From positions 1 through 21,053 of the forward strand of contig NZ_JAPJPF010000033.1 in NCBI RefSeq assembly GCF_030825805.1: a stretch of 21,053 bases of DNA. The letters are read 5' to 3'. This stretch comes from Streptococcus sp. GTDB lineage: Bacteria > Bacillota > Bacilli > Lactobacillales > Streptococcaceae. The position numbers were made by a program, and so were the translations under genes. The notes beneath the pieces are model-generated. The model worked only from the letters and a program-made list of their open reading frames with translations, was not told where the DNA came from and ran no database searches. Shown here one piece after another: positions 13,347 through 21,053 of the stretch (the first letter of the stretch is position 1; each line of letters opens with the position of its first letter).

Positions 13347-13757
13347 ATGAATGAAGAAAGACTTTATGATTACAGTAAGGGCCTAAATGCTCCTTATTGG
13401 ATCCAAGAAATCAAGACAAAAAAGGGCACTCGACTATGGTACTTTGCGACACCCATGCAGTTGTCCTTTTTCATTGTCTTTATCATCGTCTTTGTGGCCA
13501 TGTTACTCTTTGGAGGGTTTATCTTTGTGCCACTCGCAAAAATCACTCACTCAATTTCTCTCTTGCTCTATTGGTATCTCCCTTACAAATTGGCCAAGTT
13601 CTATACTGAATACGAGCCTCACGGTAAAAAGATGCACGTCTTTATCGGAGATTACCTGATTTACTTCTGGGATTTTAAGCTAAACAAAAAAGCTATCTAC
13701 CACGAAGATCGAATAGAGCCTGTAGAAGAAATTGTCTTTGAAAAAACAAATCTATAG
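13347..13757 (+). CDS. tcpE: TcpE-family membrane protein
   Basis: The 136-residue protein begins MNEERLYDYSKGLNAPYWI and has two membrane segments (about residues 35-58 and 62-82), followed by a cytosolic basic stretch. This is the TcpE architecture (PF12648), equal to Tn916 Orf17 and ICEBs1 ConD, a VirB3-like component that works beside the VirB4 ATPase. The ATG follows the previous stop by two bases and the ribosome binding site (AGGA) is inside the previous gene, which suggests coupled translation. The stop is 13 bases before the start of the ATPase gene. Confidence 0.85.
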   Translation: MNEERLYDYSKGLNAPYWIQEIKTKKGTRLWYFATPMQLSFFIVFIIVFVAMLLFGGFIFVPLAKITHSISLLLYWYLPYKLAKFYTEYEPHGKKMHVFIGDYLIYFWDFKLNKKAIYHEDRIEPVEEIVFEKTNL

Positions 13758-13770
13758 AAAAGGAGGACCT

Positions 13771-16275
13771 ATGAGTATTACTTTAACCTATCCTATTAGG
13801 GAAACAAATGAAAATCTAGCTCTCAAAAAAGATCAAACAGTCGTTGCTTATTATCGTATTCCAAACACTCCCATCACCATTACAGATGATGAAAAAAAGG
13901 GCAAACATAAAATCACTGTTGCTCAAATGATGAAGAAGCTCCAGAAAAACAAGTTCTTTGAAATATCTCTGATCCCTAAAGACTATCTCTTAGAAGAGAA
14001 AATGCGGGACTTTTCAGATGCTCTAGCAGATGACAGTCGTGATCTAGGAGAAGAACTTCTTCTCTACACAGTGGATCGCCTAACAGATGAAATGGAAATT
14101 CCATATCAGTTTGACTGGGTCGTAGGAGTGACTTTACGCAAACAAAATCACGGAGCTACCGTTAAAGACTTGGCCTATGAGAGCTTTAATGAATTCACTG
14201 AAAAAATAGCCAAGGGTCTGGGCTATGAATATGAATTAAGTCCCACTTGGTATGAAGACTATAAAAGTGATGAATTCACTATTTTCCAAGCCTTCTCTGT
14301 CCTTCGGGCAAAACGGTTATCCAATGAAGAACTCTTTTATTACCAGCGGATGCAATACCTCCGCTATATCCCTCACTACAAGAAAGAGGTACTGGCCAAT
14401 CGTGCTCAATTCAATATCACGGATACCTTGATCAAAGTTCTAAAAGGTGGCTTCCTCAAGCTAGAAAGCCCTTATGGATCTTCCTTTGTAACTATTCTTC
14501 CTGTAGGTAAATTTCCTGTTCAATTCAACGGTTTTCATCTTGGAGAATTTATCCAACGTTTGAACTTCCCCGTTGAACTACGGATCAAGGCAGAATTCAT
14601 TGATACCGGTAAGATCAAAGGTCGAATGGGACGCTCGAATACACGTTATCGGAATATCATGGAGGAGGCAGAAAATACCGATACTGTCCAACAAGACGAG
14701 ATCATCATGGGTTCCATCTCCCTAAAAGACTTAATGAAGAAAGTCGGAAACAAGGAAGATATCATTGAATATGGGGCCTATCTTATCGTCTCCGCTTCTA
14801 GTGTGAACCAACTACGACAAAGAAGGCAAGTGGTTTTGAACTACTTTGATGATATGGGAGTCGAAATTAGCGAAGCCTCTCAAGACGGACCTTATCTCTT
14901 TCAAGCTCTACTCTATGGAGAAAACCTCCAAAAGAAAACTCGCACCTGGACTCATATGGTCACAGCTCGTGGCTTTTCAGAACTCATGCCCTTCACCAAT
15001 ACCTCTTCTGGAAACCGTATCGGTTGGTATATCGGCCGAGTAGACAACTGGACAGGTCGTTGGGACAATATCGCTAAAGCTATTGATTCCTCAAAGAACA
15101 TTGTCCTCTACAATGCGACAGTAGGAAATAAGGAAGATATCGCTGGAAAGATTACCAAGAACCCACACATCATTATTACGGGTGCGACAGGTCAAGGAAA
15201 ATCTTTCCTCGCTCAGATCATCTTTTTAAGTGTGGCTTTACAAAATGTTAAAACCCTTTATATCGACCCTAAACGTGAACTTAGAAATCACTACCAAGAA
15301 GTGATCAACTCACCTGAATTTGCACGTCTCTATCCTGAACGCAAGAAACAGATTGAGAACTTTAACTTTGTAACACTAGATAGCTCGCTTCCATCAAACC
15401 ACGGAGTTTTAGATCCTATTGTTGTTTTGGATAAAGAACAGGCTGTAGAGGTCGCAAAAAACATGCTTGAGTTTCTACTACAAGCCGTAGATGATGTCAC
15501 AATGGATCAAAAAACAGCGATCACAGAAGCTATTAATGCGATTGTAGAAAAACGAGTCGCTGGTGAGAAAGTCGGCTTTAAACATGTCCTAAAAGTGCTG
15601 AGAGACTCCACTTCTTCTGAAATCGCTTCGGTTGGTCGTTATCTGACTTCAATTGTCACAAACTCTATCTTGGAACTAGCCTTTTCAGATGGAACCACTC
15701 AAGGACTTAACTATGAATCACGGGTGACCATCCTAGAGGTCAATAACCTCAAACTACCAAAGGACGATTCCACAAAAATTTCAGATCATGAACGCAACTC
15801 TATTGCTCTCATGTTTGCGCTTGGAGCCTTCTGTACCCACTTTGGAGAACGAAATGAAAATGAAGATACCATTGAGTTCTTTGATGAAGCTTGGATTCTT
15901 ATGAAGTCTGCAGAAGGAAAAGCCGTTATCAAAAATATGCGTCGGATTGGACGCTCCAAAAACAATACCTTGGCACTGATTACTCAATCTGTACATGATG
16001 CAGAAAATGACGATGATACAACGGGGTTCGGGACTATCTTTGCTTTTTATGAAAAGTCTGAGCGAGAAGATATCTTAAAACACGTCAATCTAGAAGTCAC
16101 TGAAAGCAATCTCGAATGGATTGACAATATGATCTCTGGCCAATGCCTATACTATGACGTGTATGGCAATCTCAATATGATTTCCGTACACAACATCTTT
16201 GAAGATATTGATATGCTTCTAAAACCAATGAAAGCTACAGTATCATCAAGCCTTGAAAATAAATACGCTAGTTAG
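13771..16275 (+). CDS. tcpF: VirB4-like conjugation ATPase TcpF
   Basis: The 834-residue protein is the ATPase that energises assembly or transport in the mating channel (Tn916 Orf16, ICEBs1 ConE). It shows Walker A GATGQGKS at residues 471-478, Walker B FFDEAW with Asp705 and Glu706, and the following RRIGRSKNNTLALITQS motif typical of VirB4/HerA-type motors. The N-terminal half is the VirB4 partner-binding region with no membrane segment, so it is probably bound to the membrane through TcpE and TcpH. I start it at the ATG at 13771 because AAAAGGAGG lies four bases before it; an upstream in-frame ATG at 13732 lies inside tcpE and has no ribosome binding site. Confidence 0.93.
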   Translation: MSITLTYPIRETNENLALKKDQTVVAYYRIPNTPITITDDEKKGKHKITVAQMMKKLQKNKFFEISLIPKDYLLEEKMRDFSDALADDSRDLGEELLLYTVDRLTDEMEIPYQFDWVVGVTLRKQNHGATVKDLAYESFNEFTEKIAKGLGYEYELSPTWYEDYKSDEFTIFQAFSVLRAKRLSNEELFYYQRMQYLRYIPHYKKEVLANRAQFNITDTLIKVLKGGFLKLESPYGSSFVTILPVGKFPVQFNGFHLGEFIQRLNFPVELRIKAEFIDTGKIKGRMGRSNTRYRNIMEEAENTDTVQQDEIIMGSISLKDLMKKVGNKEDIIEYGAYLIVSASSVNQLRQRRQVVLNYFDDMGVEISEASQDGPYLFQALLYGENLQKKTRTWTHMVTARGFSELMPFTNTSSGNRIGWYIGRVDNWTGRWDNIAKAIDSSKNIVLYNATVGNKEDIAGKITKNPHIIITGATGQGKSFLAQIIFLSVALQNVKTLYIDPKRELRNHYQEVINSPEFARLYPERKKQIENFNFVTLDSSLPSNHGVLDPIVVLDKEQAVEVAKNMLEFLLQAVDDVTMDQKTAITEAINAIVEKRVAGEKVGFKHVLKVLRDSTSSEIASVGRYLTSIVTNSILELAFSDGTTQGLNYESRVTILEVNNLKLPKDDSTKISDHERNSIALMFALGAFCTHFGERNENEDTIEFFDEAWILMKSAEGKAVIKNMRRIGRSKNNTLALITQSVHDAENDDDTTGFGTIFAFYEKSEREDILKHVNLEVTESNLEWIDNMISGQCLYYDVYGNLNMISVHNIFEDIDMLLKPMKATVSSSLENKYAS

Positions 16276-16286
16276 GAGGTGAATCC

Positions 16287-18170
16287 ATGCAAGAAGCTTT
16301 TGACAAACTAAGAGGAGTCGATATCTTCTCTCTCAAGTCCTATATGGAGCCGACTGGATTCGCTTCCTTTAACGGGGCTTGGGTTCTGATTAATGAGCTT
16401 TTCGTCAACTTCTTCTTTTTCATTCTAAACGCAGTGGTGGGCTTCTTTTCTTTGCTGATTCGAATTCTTGAAAAGATTGATCTCTACTCCAACTACAAGA
16501 ACTATGTATTTAATGGAGCGATGAATATCTGGAAAGGATTCATCGGTTCAAGTTCTGGCGGAGTCGCAAAACAATCACTCGTTTCAATGTTGCTTCTAAT
16601 CCTAGCTTTCTATCTCTTTTATCAGTTTTTCTTTTCGAAAGGAGCTTTTTCAAGGACTCTACTTCATGTCTTTCTGGTACTCATCCTTGGCTTTGGTTAT
16701 TTTGGGACAATTGCTGGAACTTCAGGTGGTCTGTATCTACTAGATACCATTCACCATGTTTCCCAAGATGTCACTAAAAATATCACGAATATCAAGGTGG
16801 AGTATGGTAATAATAAATCCATTAAAATTGGCGATTCCATGGCAGATAGCTATATTGCAGAAACTTCTTATAAAGCCTATGTCTTTGTCAATACAGGTCA
16901 AGAAAATGGGAAATATAAGAATAGCCAAGATGGGAAACAAGAGACTTTTGACGATAGTAAGGTATTAGGAACAGGCGATAAGAATGGAAACTTTAAAGCG
17001 GTTAAATCGAAAGATCGCAATAAATATCTAGATGAACTAGGAAATGGAGCCAATGATGATGGTGAAAAGAACCGTTGGGTTTCAGCTATGCCTGACTTCA
17101 TCTTTACTCGCATGTTTTATGTCATCTTCAAAATCTGTGAAGCCTTCGTATTAGCGATACCGGTTATTTTGATTCAGATGTTAAACGTCATCGCGCAAAC
17201 ACTCGTCTTGATGATGATCCTGCTCTTTCCGATTGTGCTTTTGATGTCTTTTGTGCCAAGAATGCAGGATCTGATTTTTGGAGTTCTGAAAGTCATGTTT
17301 GGTGGGCTGCTTTTTCCAGCTATCACGAGTCTATTAACTCTTTTAGTTTTCTACATTGAAAAAATGATAGAAAACATTGTCATTACAGGTTTTGATGGCA
17401 TCCTTAAAACACTTCCATCCTTGATCATCTTTGGCCTTGTCTTTAAACTACTCATTTCAGTTGTATCAAAAGGACTCGTCTATTTCCTTCTATGGAAATA
17501 CAAAGCTGAGTTGATCCAATTCATTCTAGGATCTAAAGCACGAATGGTTGCGAATGATATTGGAAACAAAGTTGAAAAAGGAGTCACAAAGACCAGAGAG
17601 GTGGCTTCACAAGTACCATCGAGAAGTCTTTCATCTGCTCAACACCTTGGAAACTTTGCCTTAGCAGGTGCTGGTTTCGGAGCTGGAATGGTGATGAATG
17701 CCAAGAGTCATTTCCAAAATGTTGGTTCTTTCTTTACCAATAAGGAATCAGAGCACCAACCTGATGAAGTGCTCCCAGCAGAAACACTTGAGACGCCAAC
17801 AAGTCCAGATGCTCCAGAACCAAGCATTCCGAAAACAAAGCCAACGCTAGAAGGGGTTAACCCCGTTGAAGAAAAGACACCAATTCGTTCAATGGAATCC
17901 CCAATCACAGTGGAGCCAATACCAAGTTCAAACGAGGAATTTCAAACTCTTAAAGAAGAATGGATTTCTCCATTTAAACAGCTCCGCATTAATAGTATTG
18001 AGCACAAATTAGAGGAATATAAAGATCCTCAAGCCATGTATAAAGCCCAAGGATCGAATGCCTTCACTCGTGCTTATAGGAAAACCATGACACGAGATGA
18101 TAAATTGAGAGCCAATATTGAACGAAGAGACCGATTAACAGAACGATTAAAACAACTCAGAGGAGAATGA
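16287..18170 (+). CDS. tcpH: Polytopic mating-channel protein TcpH
   Basis: The 627-residue protein has about seven membrane segments (near residues 34-58, 98-116, 125-145, 275-297, 303-325, 337-357 and 376-402), a hydrophilic loop of about 125 residues between the third and fourth, and a cytosolic C-terminal tail of about 200 residues. It corresponds to Tn916 Orf15 and ICEBs1 ConG, VirB6-like proteins thought to form the membrane channel. The tail has a Pro/Glu/Thr-rich spacer (about 490-550) and ends in a strongly basic charged helix. The ATG at 16287 is preceded by TAGGAGGTG, which overlaps the stop of tcpF. Confidence 0.88.
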   Translation: MQEAFDKLRGVDIFSLKSYMEPTGFASFNGAWVLINELFVNFFFFILNAVVGFFSLLIRILEKIDLYSNYKNYVFNGAMNIWKGFIGSSSGGVAKQSLVSMLLLILAFYLFYQFFFSKGAFSRTLLHVFLVLILGFGYFGTIAGTSGGLYLLDTIHHVSQDVTKNITNIKVEYGNNKSIKIGDSMADSYIAETSYKAYVFVNTGQENGKYKNSQDGKQETFDDSKVLGTGDKNGNFKAVKSKDRNKYLDELGNGANDDGEKNRWVSAMPDFIFTRMFYVIFKICEAFVLAIPVILIQMLNVIAQTLVLMMILLFPIVLLMSFVPRMQDLIFGVLKVMFGGLLFPAITSLLTLLVFYIEKMIENIVITGFDGILKTLPSLIIFGLVFKLLISVVSKGLVYFLLWKYKAELIQFILGSKARMVANDIGNKVEKGVTKTREVASQVPSRSLSSAQHLGNFALAGAGFGAGMVMNAKSHFQNVGSFFTNKESEHQPDEVLPAETLETPTSPDAPEPSIPKTKPTLEGVNPVEEKTPIRSMESPITVEPIPSSNEEFQTLKEEWISPFKQLRINSIEHKLEEYKDPQAMYKAQGSNAFTRAYRKTMTRDDKLRANIERRDRLTERLKQLRGE

Positions 18171-18171
18171 T

Positions 18172-18396
18172 ATGAATACCAAAATACGCTCAAGAACTTC
18201 TTTTCCAAGAGTTCTTGAAGAAACTCTTTATCAGGCCTACCAAGAAGGAAAACGCTCAGTCGATTTCCTTCTTTTATTTCCAGTCACAGAACAAGAGCAA
18301 GACCAAATTATCTTACAGGCCAAGTCCTATTCAGTCGTTCTAGATGCTAAATGGCGTTTTGGGACTGTCTTGTTCACTGCTTATATAAGACATTAA
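18172..18396 (+). CDS. Small conserved-position protein of unknown function
   Basis: The 74-residue soluble protein starts one base after the tcpH stop, with GAGGAGA just upstream inside tcpH, and ends 16 bases before the hydrolase gene. It has a basic start (KIRSRTSFPR), a Glu-rich helix and a C-terminal part with alternating hydrophobic residues (SYSVVLDAKWRFGTVLFTAY). There is no signal peptide. The tight coupling shows that it is translated with the channel genes. I do not recognise the family; genes of this size at this place occur in some ICESt3-like elements. Confidence 0.72.
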   Translation: MNTKIRSRTSFPRVLEETLYQAYQEGKRSVDFLLLFPVTEQEQDQIILQAKSYSVVLDAKWRFGTVLFTAYIRH

Positions 18397-18412
18397 CTAG
18401 AAAGGAGATTCG

Positions 18413-19525
18413 ATGAAAAAACTAAAATGGTTTCTATTAGCTGGTCTCATTCCTCTTTTTCTACCAGTCCTCATTATCATTATCCTTATGGGAGCTGTCG
18501 GAGGTGGTGGAACGAATGGCTCACCCCAATCCCAAAATGGAGTGACTTATGCGGATCACTGGTCAGATGGAGATCCCTATACTCACAACCTACTGGTTCA
18601 TCGCTTCGGTATTACAGCAGAGCAATTAGATGGCTTTTTAGATACGTTAGGAATCTCCTATGATAAGAACCGAATTAATGGGAAAAAGCTCCTCGAATGG
18701 GAAGCTAAATCTAATCTTGATGTCCGTGGAATCGTTGCGATCGCACTGAATGAAAGTTCCCTTGGAACTGCTGGGGTAGCCACTAATCCTGGAGCCAATA
18801 TGTTTGGTTTTGGAGCTTATGACTCCAATCCAGAATATGCCAGTAATTTTAATGATGAGATTGCTGTTGTCGGACTAACCCAACAAACCATCATTGGAAA
18901 TAAAAACCAAACTTTCAAAATTCAAGATGATAAGGCTAAAAAGTTTGCGAATGGAACACTCAATCCAGCAACTGATGGTGGAGTCTATTTCACAGATACC
19001 ACAGGATCAGGAAAAAGACGTGCCGAAACCATGCAAAAACTGGATACTTTCATTGATGAACATGGAGGAACACCAAAAGCTCCTGAACAAACTACAGGAA
19101 AAACTAGAGATGGTGGAGGAATAACTTCAAATGATATACCTGTAGGTTATAGTTTGACAACAGCTATTGATACCACAGGATATATCACTAGTACCTATCC
19201 TTGGGGACAATGTACCTGGTATGTCTTCAATCGTGGAAAACAAGTCGGAGTCAACTTTGATCCATTTATGGGAAATGGTGGACAATGGATGAATAAGCCA
19301 GGTTTCACAACAACCCATACACCAACAGAACACTCTGCTCTATCATTTAGCCCTGGCCAAGCTGGAGCTGATCCAATATACGGACATGTTTCATTTGTGG
19401 AGCAAGTCAAATCAGATGGTTCAATTCTTGTCTCAGAGTGTAATGTTAAAGGATTAGGGATCATTAGTTACCGTACTTTTGACGCAGAAACTGCCAAACA
19501 ATTTACTTATGTTATTGGACATTAG
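18413..19525 (+). CDS. tcpG: Two-domain peptidoglycan hydrolase with CHAP domain (TcpG/CwlT-like)
   Basis: The 370-residue protein locally opens the cell wall for the mating channel. A membrane segment at residues 5-29 anchors it and is followed by a Gly-rich linker. Residues about 60-215 resemble glucosaminidase/muramidase-type domains, with the probable catalytic Glu114 in IALNESSLG and the conserved NMFGFGAYD segment. Residues about 255-370 are a CHAP amidase/endopeptidase domain with Cys267 in YPWGQCTWY, His325 in YGHVSFVE and a following SECN motif. Tn916 Orf14 and ICEBs1 CwlT combine a muramidase with an NlpC/P60 domain; here CHAP takes the second place, as in many streptococcal ICEs. 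AGAAAGGAG precedes the ATG. Confidence 0.9.
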   Translation: MKKLKWFLLAGLIPLFLPVLIIIILMGAVGGGGTNGSPQSQNGVTYADHWSDGDPYTHNLLVHRFGITAEQLDGFLDTLGISYDKNRINGKKLLEWEAKSNLDVRGIVAIALNESSLGTAGVATNPGANMFGFGAYDSNPEYASNFNDEIAVVGLTQQTIIGNKNQTFKIQDDKAKKFANGTLNPATDGGVYFTDTTGSGKRRAETMQKLDTFIDEHGGTPKAPEQTTGKTRDGGGITSNDIPVGYSLTTAIDTTGYITSTYPWGQCTWYVFNRGKQVGVNFDPFMGNGGQWMNKPGFTTTHTPTEHSALSFSPGQAGADPIYGHVSFVEQVKSDGSILVSECNVKGLGIISYRTFDAETAKQFTYVIGH

Positions 19526-19541
19526 AAAGGAATAGATATAG

Positions 19542-19790
19542 ATGATTCAAGTTGTAGATAAAAATGATTTAATGGAATTGATTGGATATTCCGAAACTCA
19601 AGCTAGTAAATTAATACGAAAAGCAAAGAGCCAGCTTGTACAAGAAGGATTTGAATGGTATAAAAATAAACGTATTGGACGTGTACCAATTATTACAGTT
19701 GAATCCATTCTTGGTTTTCAAATACAATTAAAAAATGATATAATTGAGGGGAACCTTCAAAGCGCTGTCATGACTGAAGGAGAAAAATAG
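19542..19790 (+). CDS. xis: DUF3173 protein, probable excisionase
   Basis: The 82-residue protein starts MIQVVDKNDLMELIGYSETQ and contains a winged-helix-like DNA-binding pattern (LIGYSETQASKLIRKAKSQL, then RIGRVPIITVESILG). DUF3173 proteins are found directly before tyrosine integrases in ICESt1/ICESt3-type elements, where they are taken as excisionases that direct recombination toward excision. The stop is one base before the integrase ATG, so both are made together. AGAAAGGAATAG lies upstream. Transcription from the conjugation operon would connect excision with transfer. Confidence 0.85.
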   Translation: MIQVVDKNDLMELIGYSETQASKLIRKAKSQLVQEGFEWYKNKRIGRVPIITVESILGFQIQLKNDIIEGNLQSAVMTEGEK

Positions 19791-19791
19791 C

Positions 19792-20943
19792 ATGGCGGTA
19801 ATAAAACAGGACGATGGACTGTGGCTAGTTGATATTAGTGATGGTAAAAGTTCCTTAACTGGCAAACGTATACGACACCGCAAATCTAATTTTTTAACGA
19901 AAAAAGAAGCAGAGGAATATGAGGCTTATTACCGTATCCATAAGTTAAATCAGATACAGAATACAAAAAAACTCACCATTTCCTCTCTTTATGTAATGTT
20001 AAAAGAAGAAGATGAGCTTCGTGGAAATAAAAGAGGTACAATAGATACTCAGAACTCATACTATACCCAATATGTATCGCGATTCTTTGAAAATGCTGAT
20101 ATGTCTTCAGTTACTATTCAAGATGTAAAAAAATATCGAGATTGGTTAATTGAACAGCCTAGTGTAAAAGGTGGAACACTTACACCTACGCATATTAACC
20201 AACAAATGATTTTTGTTCATAAGTTGTTTGATATTGCTATTTCGAAAGGATTTAGACAAGATAATCCATGTGATGCTATTCGGAAGCTTCCAGAAAAGCA
20301 TAAAGAAATGTCTTATTATACTCCTGAACAATTCAAGAAGTTTGAATCTTATTTTGAAGAAAGTGAGTATCCTTTTAAACTTCTGTATCGTGTACTCATG
20401 TTTACGGGAATTCGTATGGGGGAGGCACTTGCCTTAACTTGGAGAGATGTTTTTCTTGACGAGGGATATATTAAAATCCGTAAGTCAGCCTATTATCGCA
20501 ATGGAAAAACACATATTGGATCTGTAAAGACAACTCAATCAAATAGAGAAATCTACATCCATAAAGCTTTTGTGGATGAGTTGAAAACCTGGAAGTCAGT
20601 ACAAAGTCAGAGACTATCTAAGCTAACTGATTCAACAGATGATTTGCAGATTTTCCAATTTTCAGGGGAACCTATGACTGCTCCGAATGTCTCTAACTTT
20701 AGAGCGACATTCAAGAAAAGATTGCCAGAAGATTTCAAATTGATCCGAAACCATGATTTTAGGCATTCGCATGTAGCCTTTTTGATAAATCAAGGATTGA
20801 GGAGAGGAGAAGGAAAGGATTATATCTTTTTTACTCTAATGAAACGACTAGGACATAGTTCTATCAATACAACAATAAATATCTACTCACATTTGTTCCC
20901 ATCACAACAAAAAGAAGTCGCTAACGCATTTGACGATTTTTAA
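19792..20943 (+). CDS. int: Tyrosine integrase of the ICE
   Basis: The 383-residue recombinase integrates and excises the element. It has an N-terminal AP2-like arm-binding part (residues 1-55), a SAM-like core-binding domain (about 60-165) and the catalytic domain with all active residues: Arg208 (TGIRMGEAL), Lys246 (SVKTTQSNRE), His321 and Arg324 (NHDFRHSH), His355 (RLGHSSINTT) and Tyr365 (NIYSHLFP). The length and order are normal for phage and ICE integrases, so it looks functional. It is the last gene of the element; the right attachment site and the host gene ebfC follow within 80 bases. Confidence 0.95.
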   Translation: MAVIKQDDGLWLVDISDGKSSLTGKRIRHRKSNFLTKKEAEEYEAYYRIHKLNQIQNTKKLTISSLYVMLKEEDELRGNKRGTIDTQNSYYTQYVSRFFENADMSSVTIQDVKKYRDWLIEQPSVKGGTLTPTHINQQMIFVHKLFDIAISKGFRQDNPCDAIRKLPEKHKEMSYYTPEQFKKFESYFEESEYPFKLLYRVLMFTGIRMGEALALTWRDVFLDEGYIKIRKSAYYRNGKTHIGSVKTTQSNREIYIHKAFVDELKTWKSVQSQRLSKLTDSTDDLQIFQFSGEPMTAPNVSNFRATFKKRLPEDFKLIRNHDFRHSHVAFLINQGLRRGEGKDYIFFTLMKRLGHSSINTTINIYSHLFPSQQKEVANAFDDF

Positions 20944-21021
20944 AAAAATGGGCAGAAGTGGGCAGTAAAAATAAAACAATAGGGTATAAACCCTTGATAC
21001 GAAAGGAATCTAGAAAACATT
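20944..21021. other. attR: Right attachment region and host junction
   Basis: The 78 bases between the integrase and ebfC contain TGGGCAG twice (20949-20955 and 20959-20965, 10 bases apart), which look like integrase arm sites, and an inverted repeat AGGGT-ATAA-ACCCT (20981-20994). A ribosome binding site for ebfC (GAAAGGA, 21001-21007) follows. The crossover point is likely between about 20980 and the ebfC start, but the matching left end is not in the window, so the core cannot be fixed. Confidence 0.55.
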
Positions 21022-21053
21022 ATGATGAATATGCAAAATATGATGAAGCAAGC
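21022..21053 (+). CDS. ebfC: EbfC/YbaB nucleoid-associated protein, first 10 codons
   Basis: The window ends 32 bases into an ATG frame reading MMNMQNMMKQ and then Ala (codon incomplete). This Met/Asn/Gln-rich start is characteristic of streptococcal EbfC/YbaB, a small DNA-binding nucleoid protein. It is a host gene flanking the ICE, oriented like the integrase. GAAAGGA at 21001-21007 serves as ribosome binding site. The gene's original upstream region has been replaced by the end of the element. The rest of the gene is outside the window. Confidence 0.8.
   Translation, partial: MMNMQNMMKQ

Noticed and set aside
1..21053. Left attachment site matching the right end next to ebfC
   Set aside because: I looked for the ebfC start, the GAAAGGAATCTAG stretch and the AGGGTATAAACCCT repeat elsewhere in the window by eye and found no copy; the left end is likely outside.
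1..21053. CRISPR arrays, tRNA or rRNA genes
   Set aside because: No regularly spaced repeats and no cloverleaf or ribosomal RNA sequence were seen.

Overview
The window looks like the regulatory, conjugation and recombination part of an integrative and conjugative element (ICE) of the Tn916/ICESt3 superfamily in a Streptococcus, probably of the mitis/sanguinis groups. The host call rests on moderate to low GC, streptococcal gene style, and the last 32 bases, which read as the start of the nucleoid-associated protein EbfC/YbaB (MMNMQNMMKQA). The element ends just upstream of ebfC. No matching left attachment site is visible, so the left boundary probably lies outside the window.

Left, decayed part (1-2476). 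This stretch holds a frameshifted IS3-family transposase fragment (122 to about 668), fused in frame to the N-terminal part of an XRE/S24 phage-type repressor (about 669-1076). Next come the C-terminal end of an ImmA-like protease (1085 to about 1335), the tail of an unknown protein on the opposite strand (about 1336-1509), a two-way terminator, and an intact lipoprotein gene on the minus strand (1630-2274).

Regulation and cargo (2477-6600, all minus strand). An intact immA-like metalloprotease gene (3172-4032) overlaps a LexA/CI-like S24 repressor gene (2477-3163). The pair is transcribed from a promoter whose -35 box sits in a palindrome. Upstream are an AbiH-family abortive-infection gene (4131-5570) preceded by an XRE-gene remnant, an FMN-binding split-barrel (PNPOx-like) gene (5682-6098), and a second XRE regulator (6157-6504). 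Just upstream of this last gene two divergent promoters share a pair of operators near 6555-6597.

Leader (about 6582-7093). The plus-strand promoter precedes about 490 bases with little coding potential. It contains several nested helices and ends in a strong intrinsic terminator (7027-7068) directly before the first conjugation gene. This suggests transcription attenuation of the transfer operon and is the most interesting unexplained part of the window.

Conjugation operon (7094-19525, plus strand, tightly packed). The order matches Tn916 orf24 to orf14: an orf24-like gene with a frameshift in a T6 run, two DUF961 genes, the FtsK-type coupling protein TcpA, oriT, a Rep_trans/MobT relaxase with an N-terminal HTH, two small accessory genes, TcpC, a TcpD-like membrane protein, TcpE, the VirB4-like ATPase TcpF, the polytopic channel protein TcpH, a small unknown gene, and the two-domain peptidoglycan hydrolase TcpG. 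Then come a DUF3173 excisionase candidate (19542-19790) and a tyrosine integrase (19792-20943).

Working model. Two repressor systems (XRE alone; S24 repressor plus ImmA protease) hold the element silent. Relief fires the promoter at 6547-6575, read-through of the leader terminator turns on transfer and excision genes, and AbiH is carried as defence cargo. The gene calls are well supported by motifs; the regulation model is inference.
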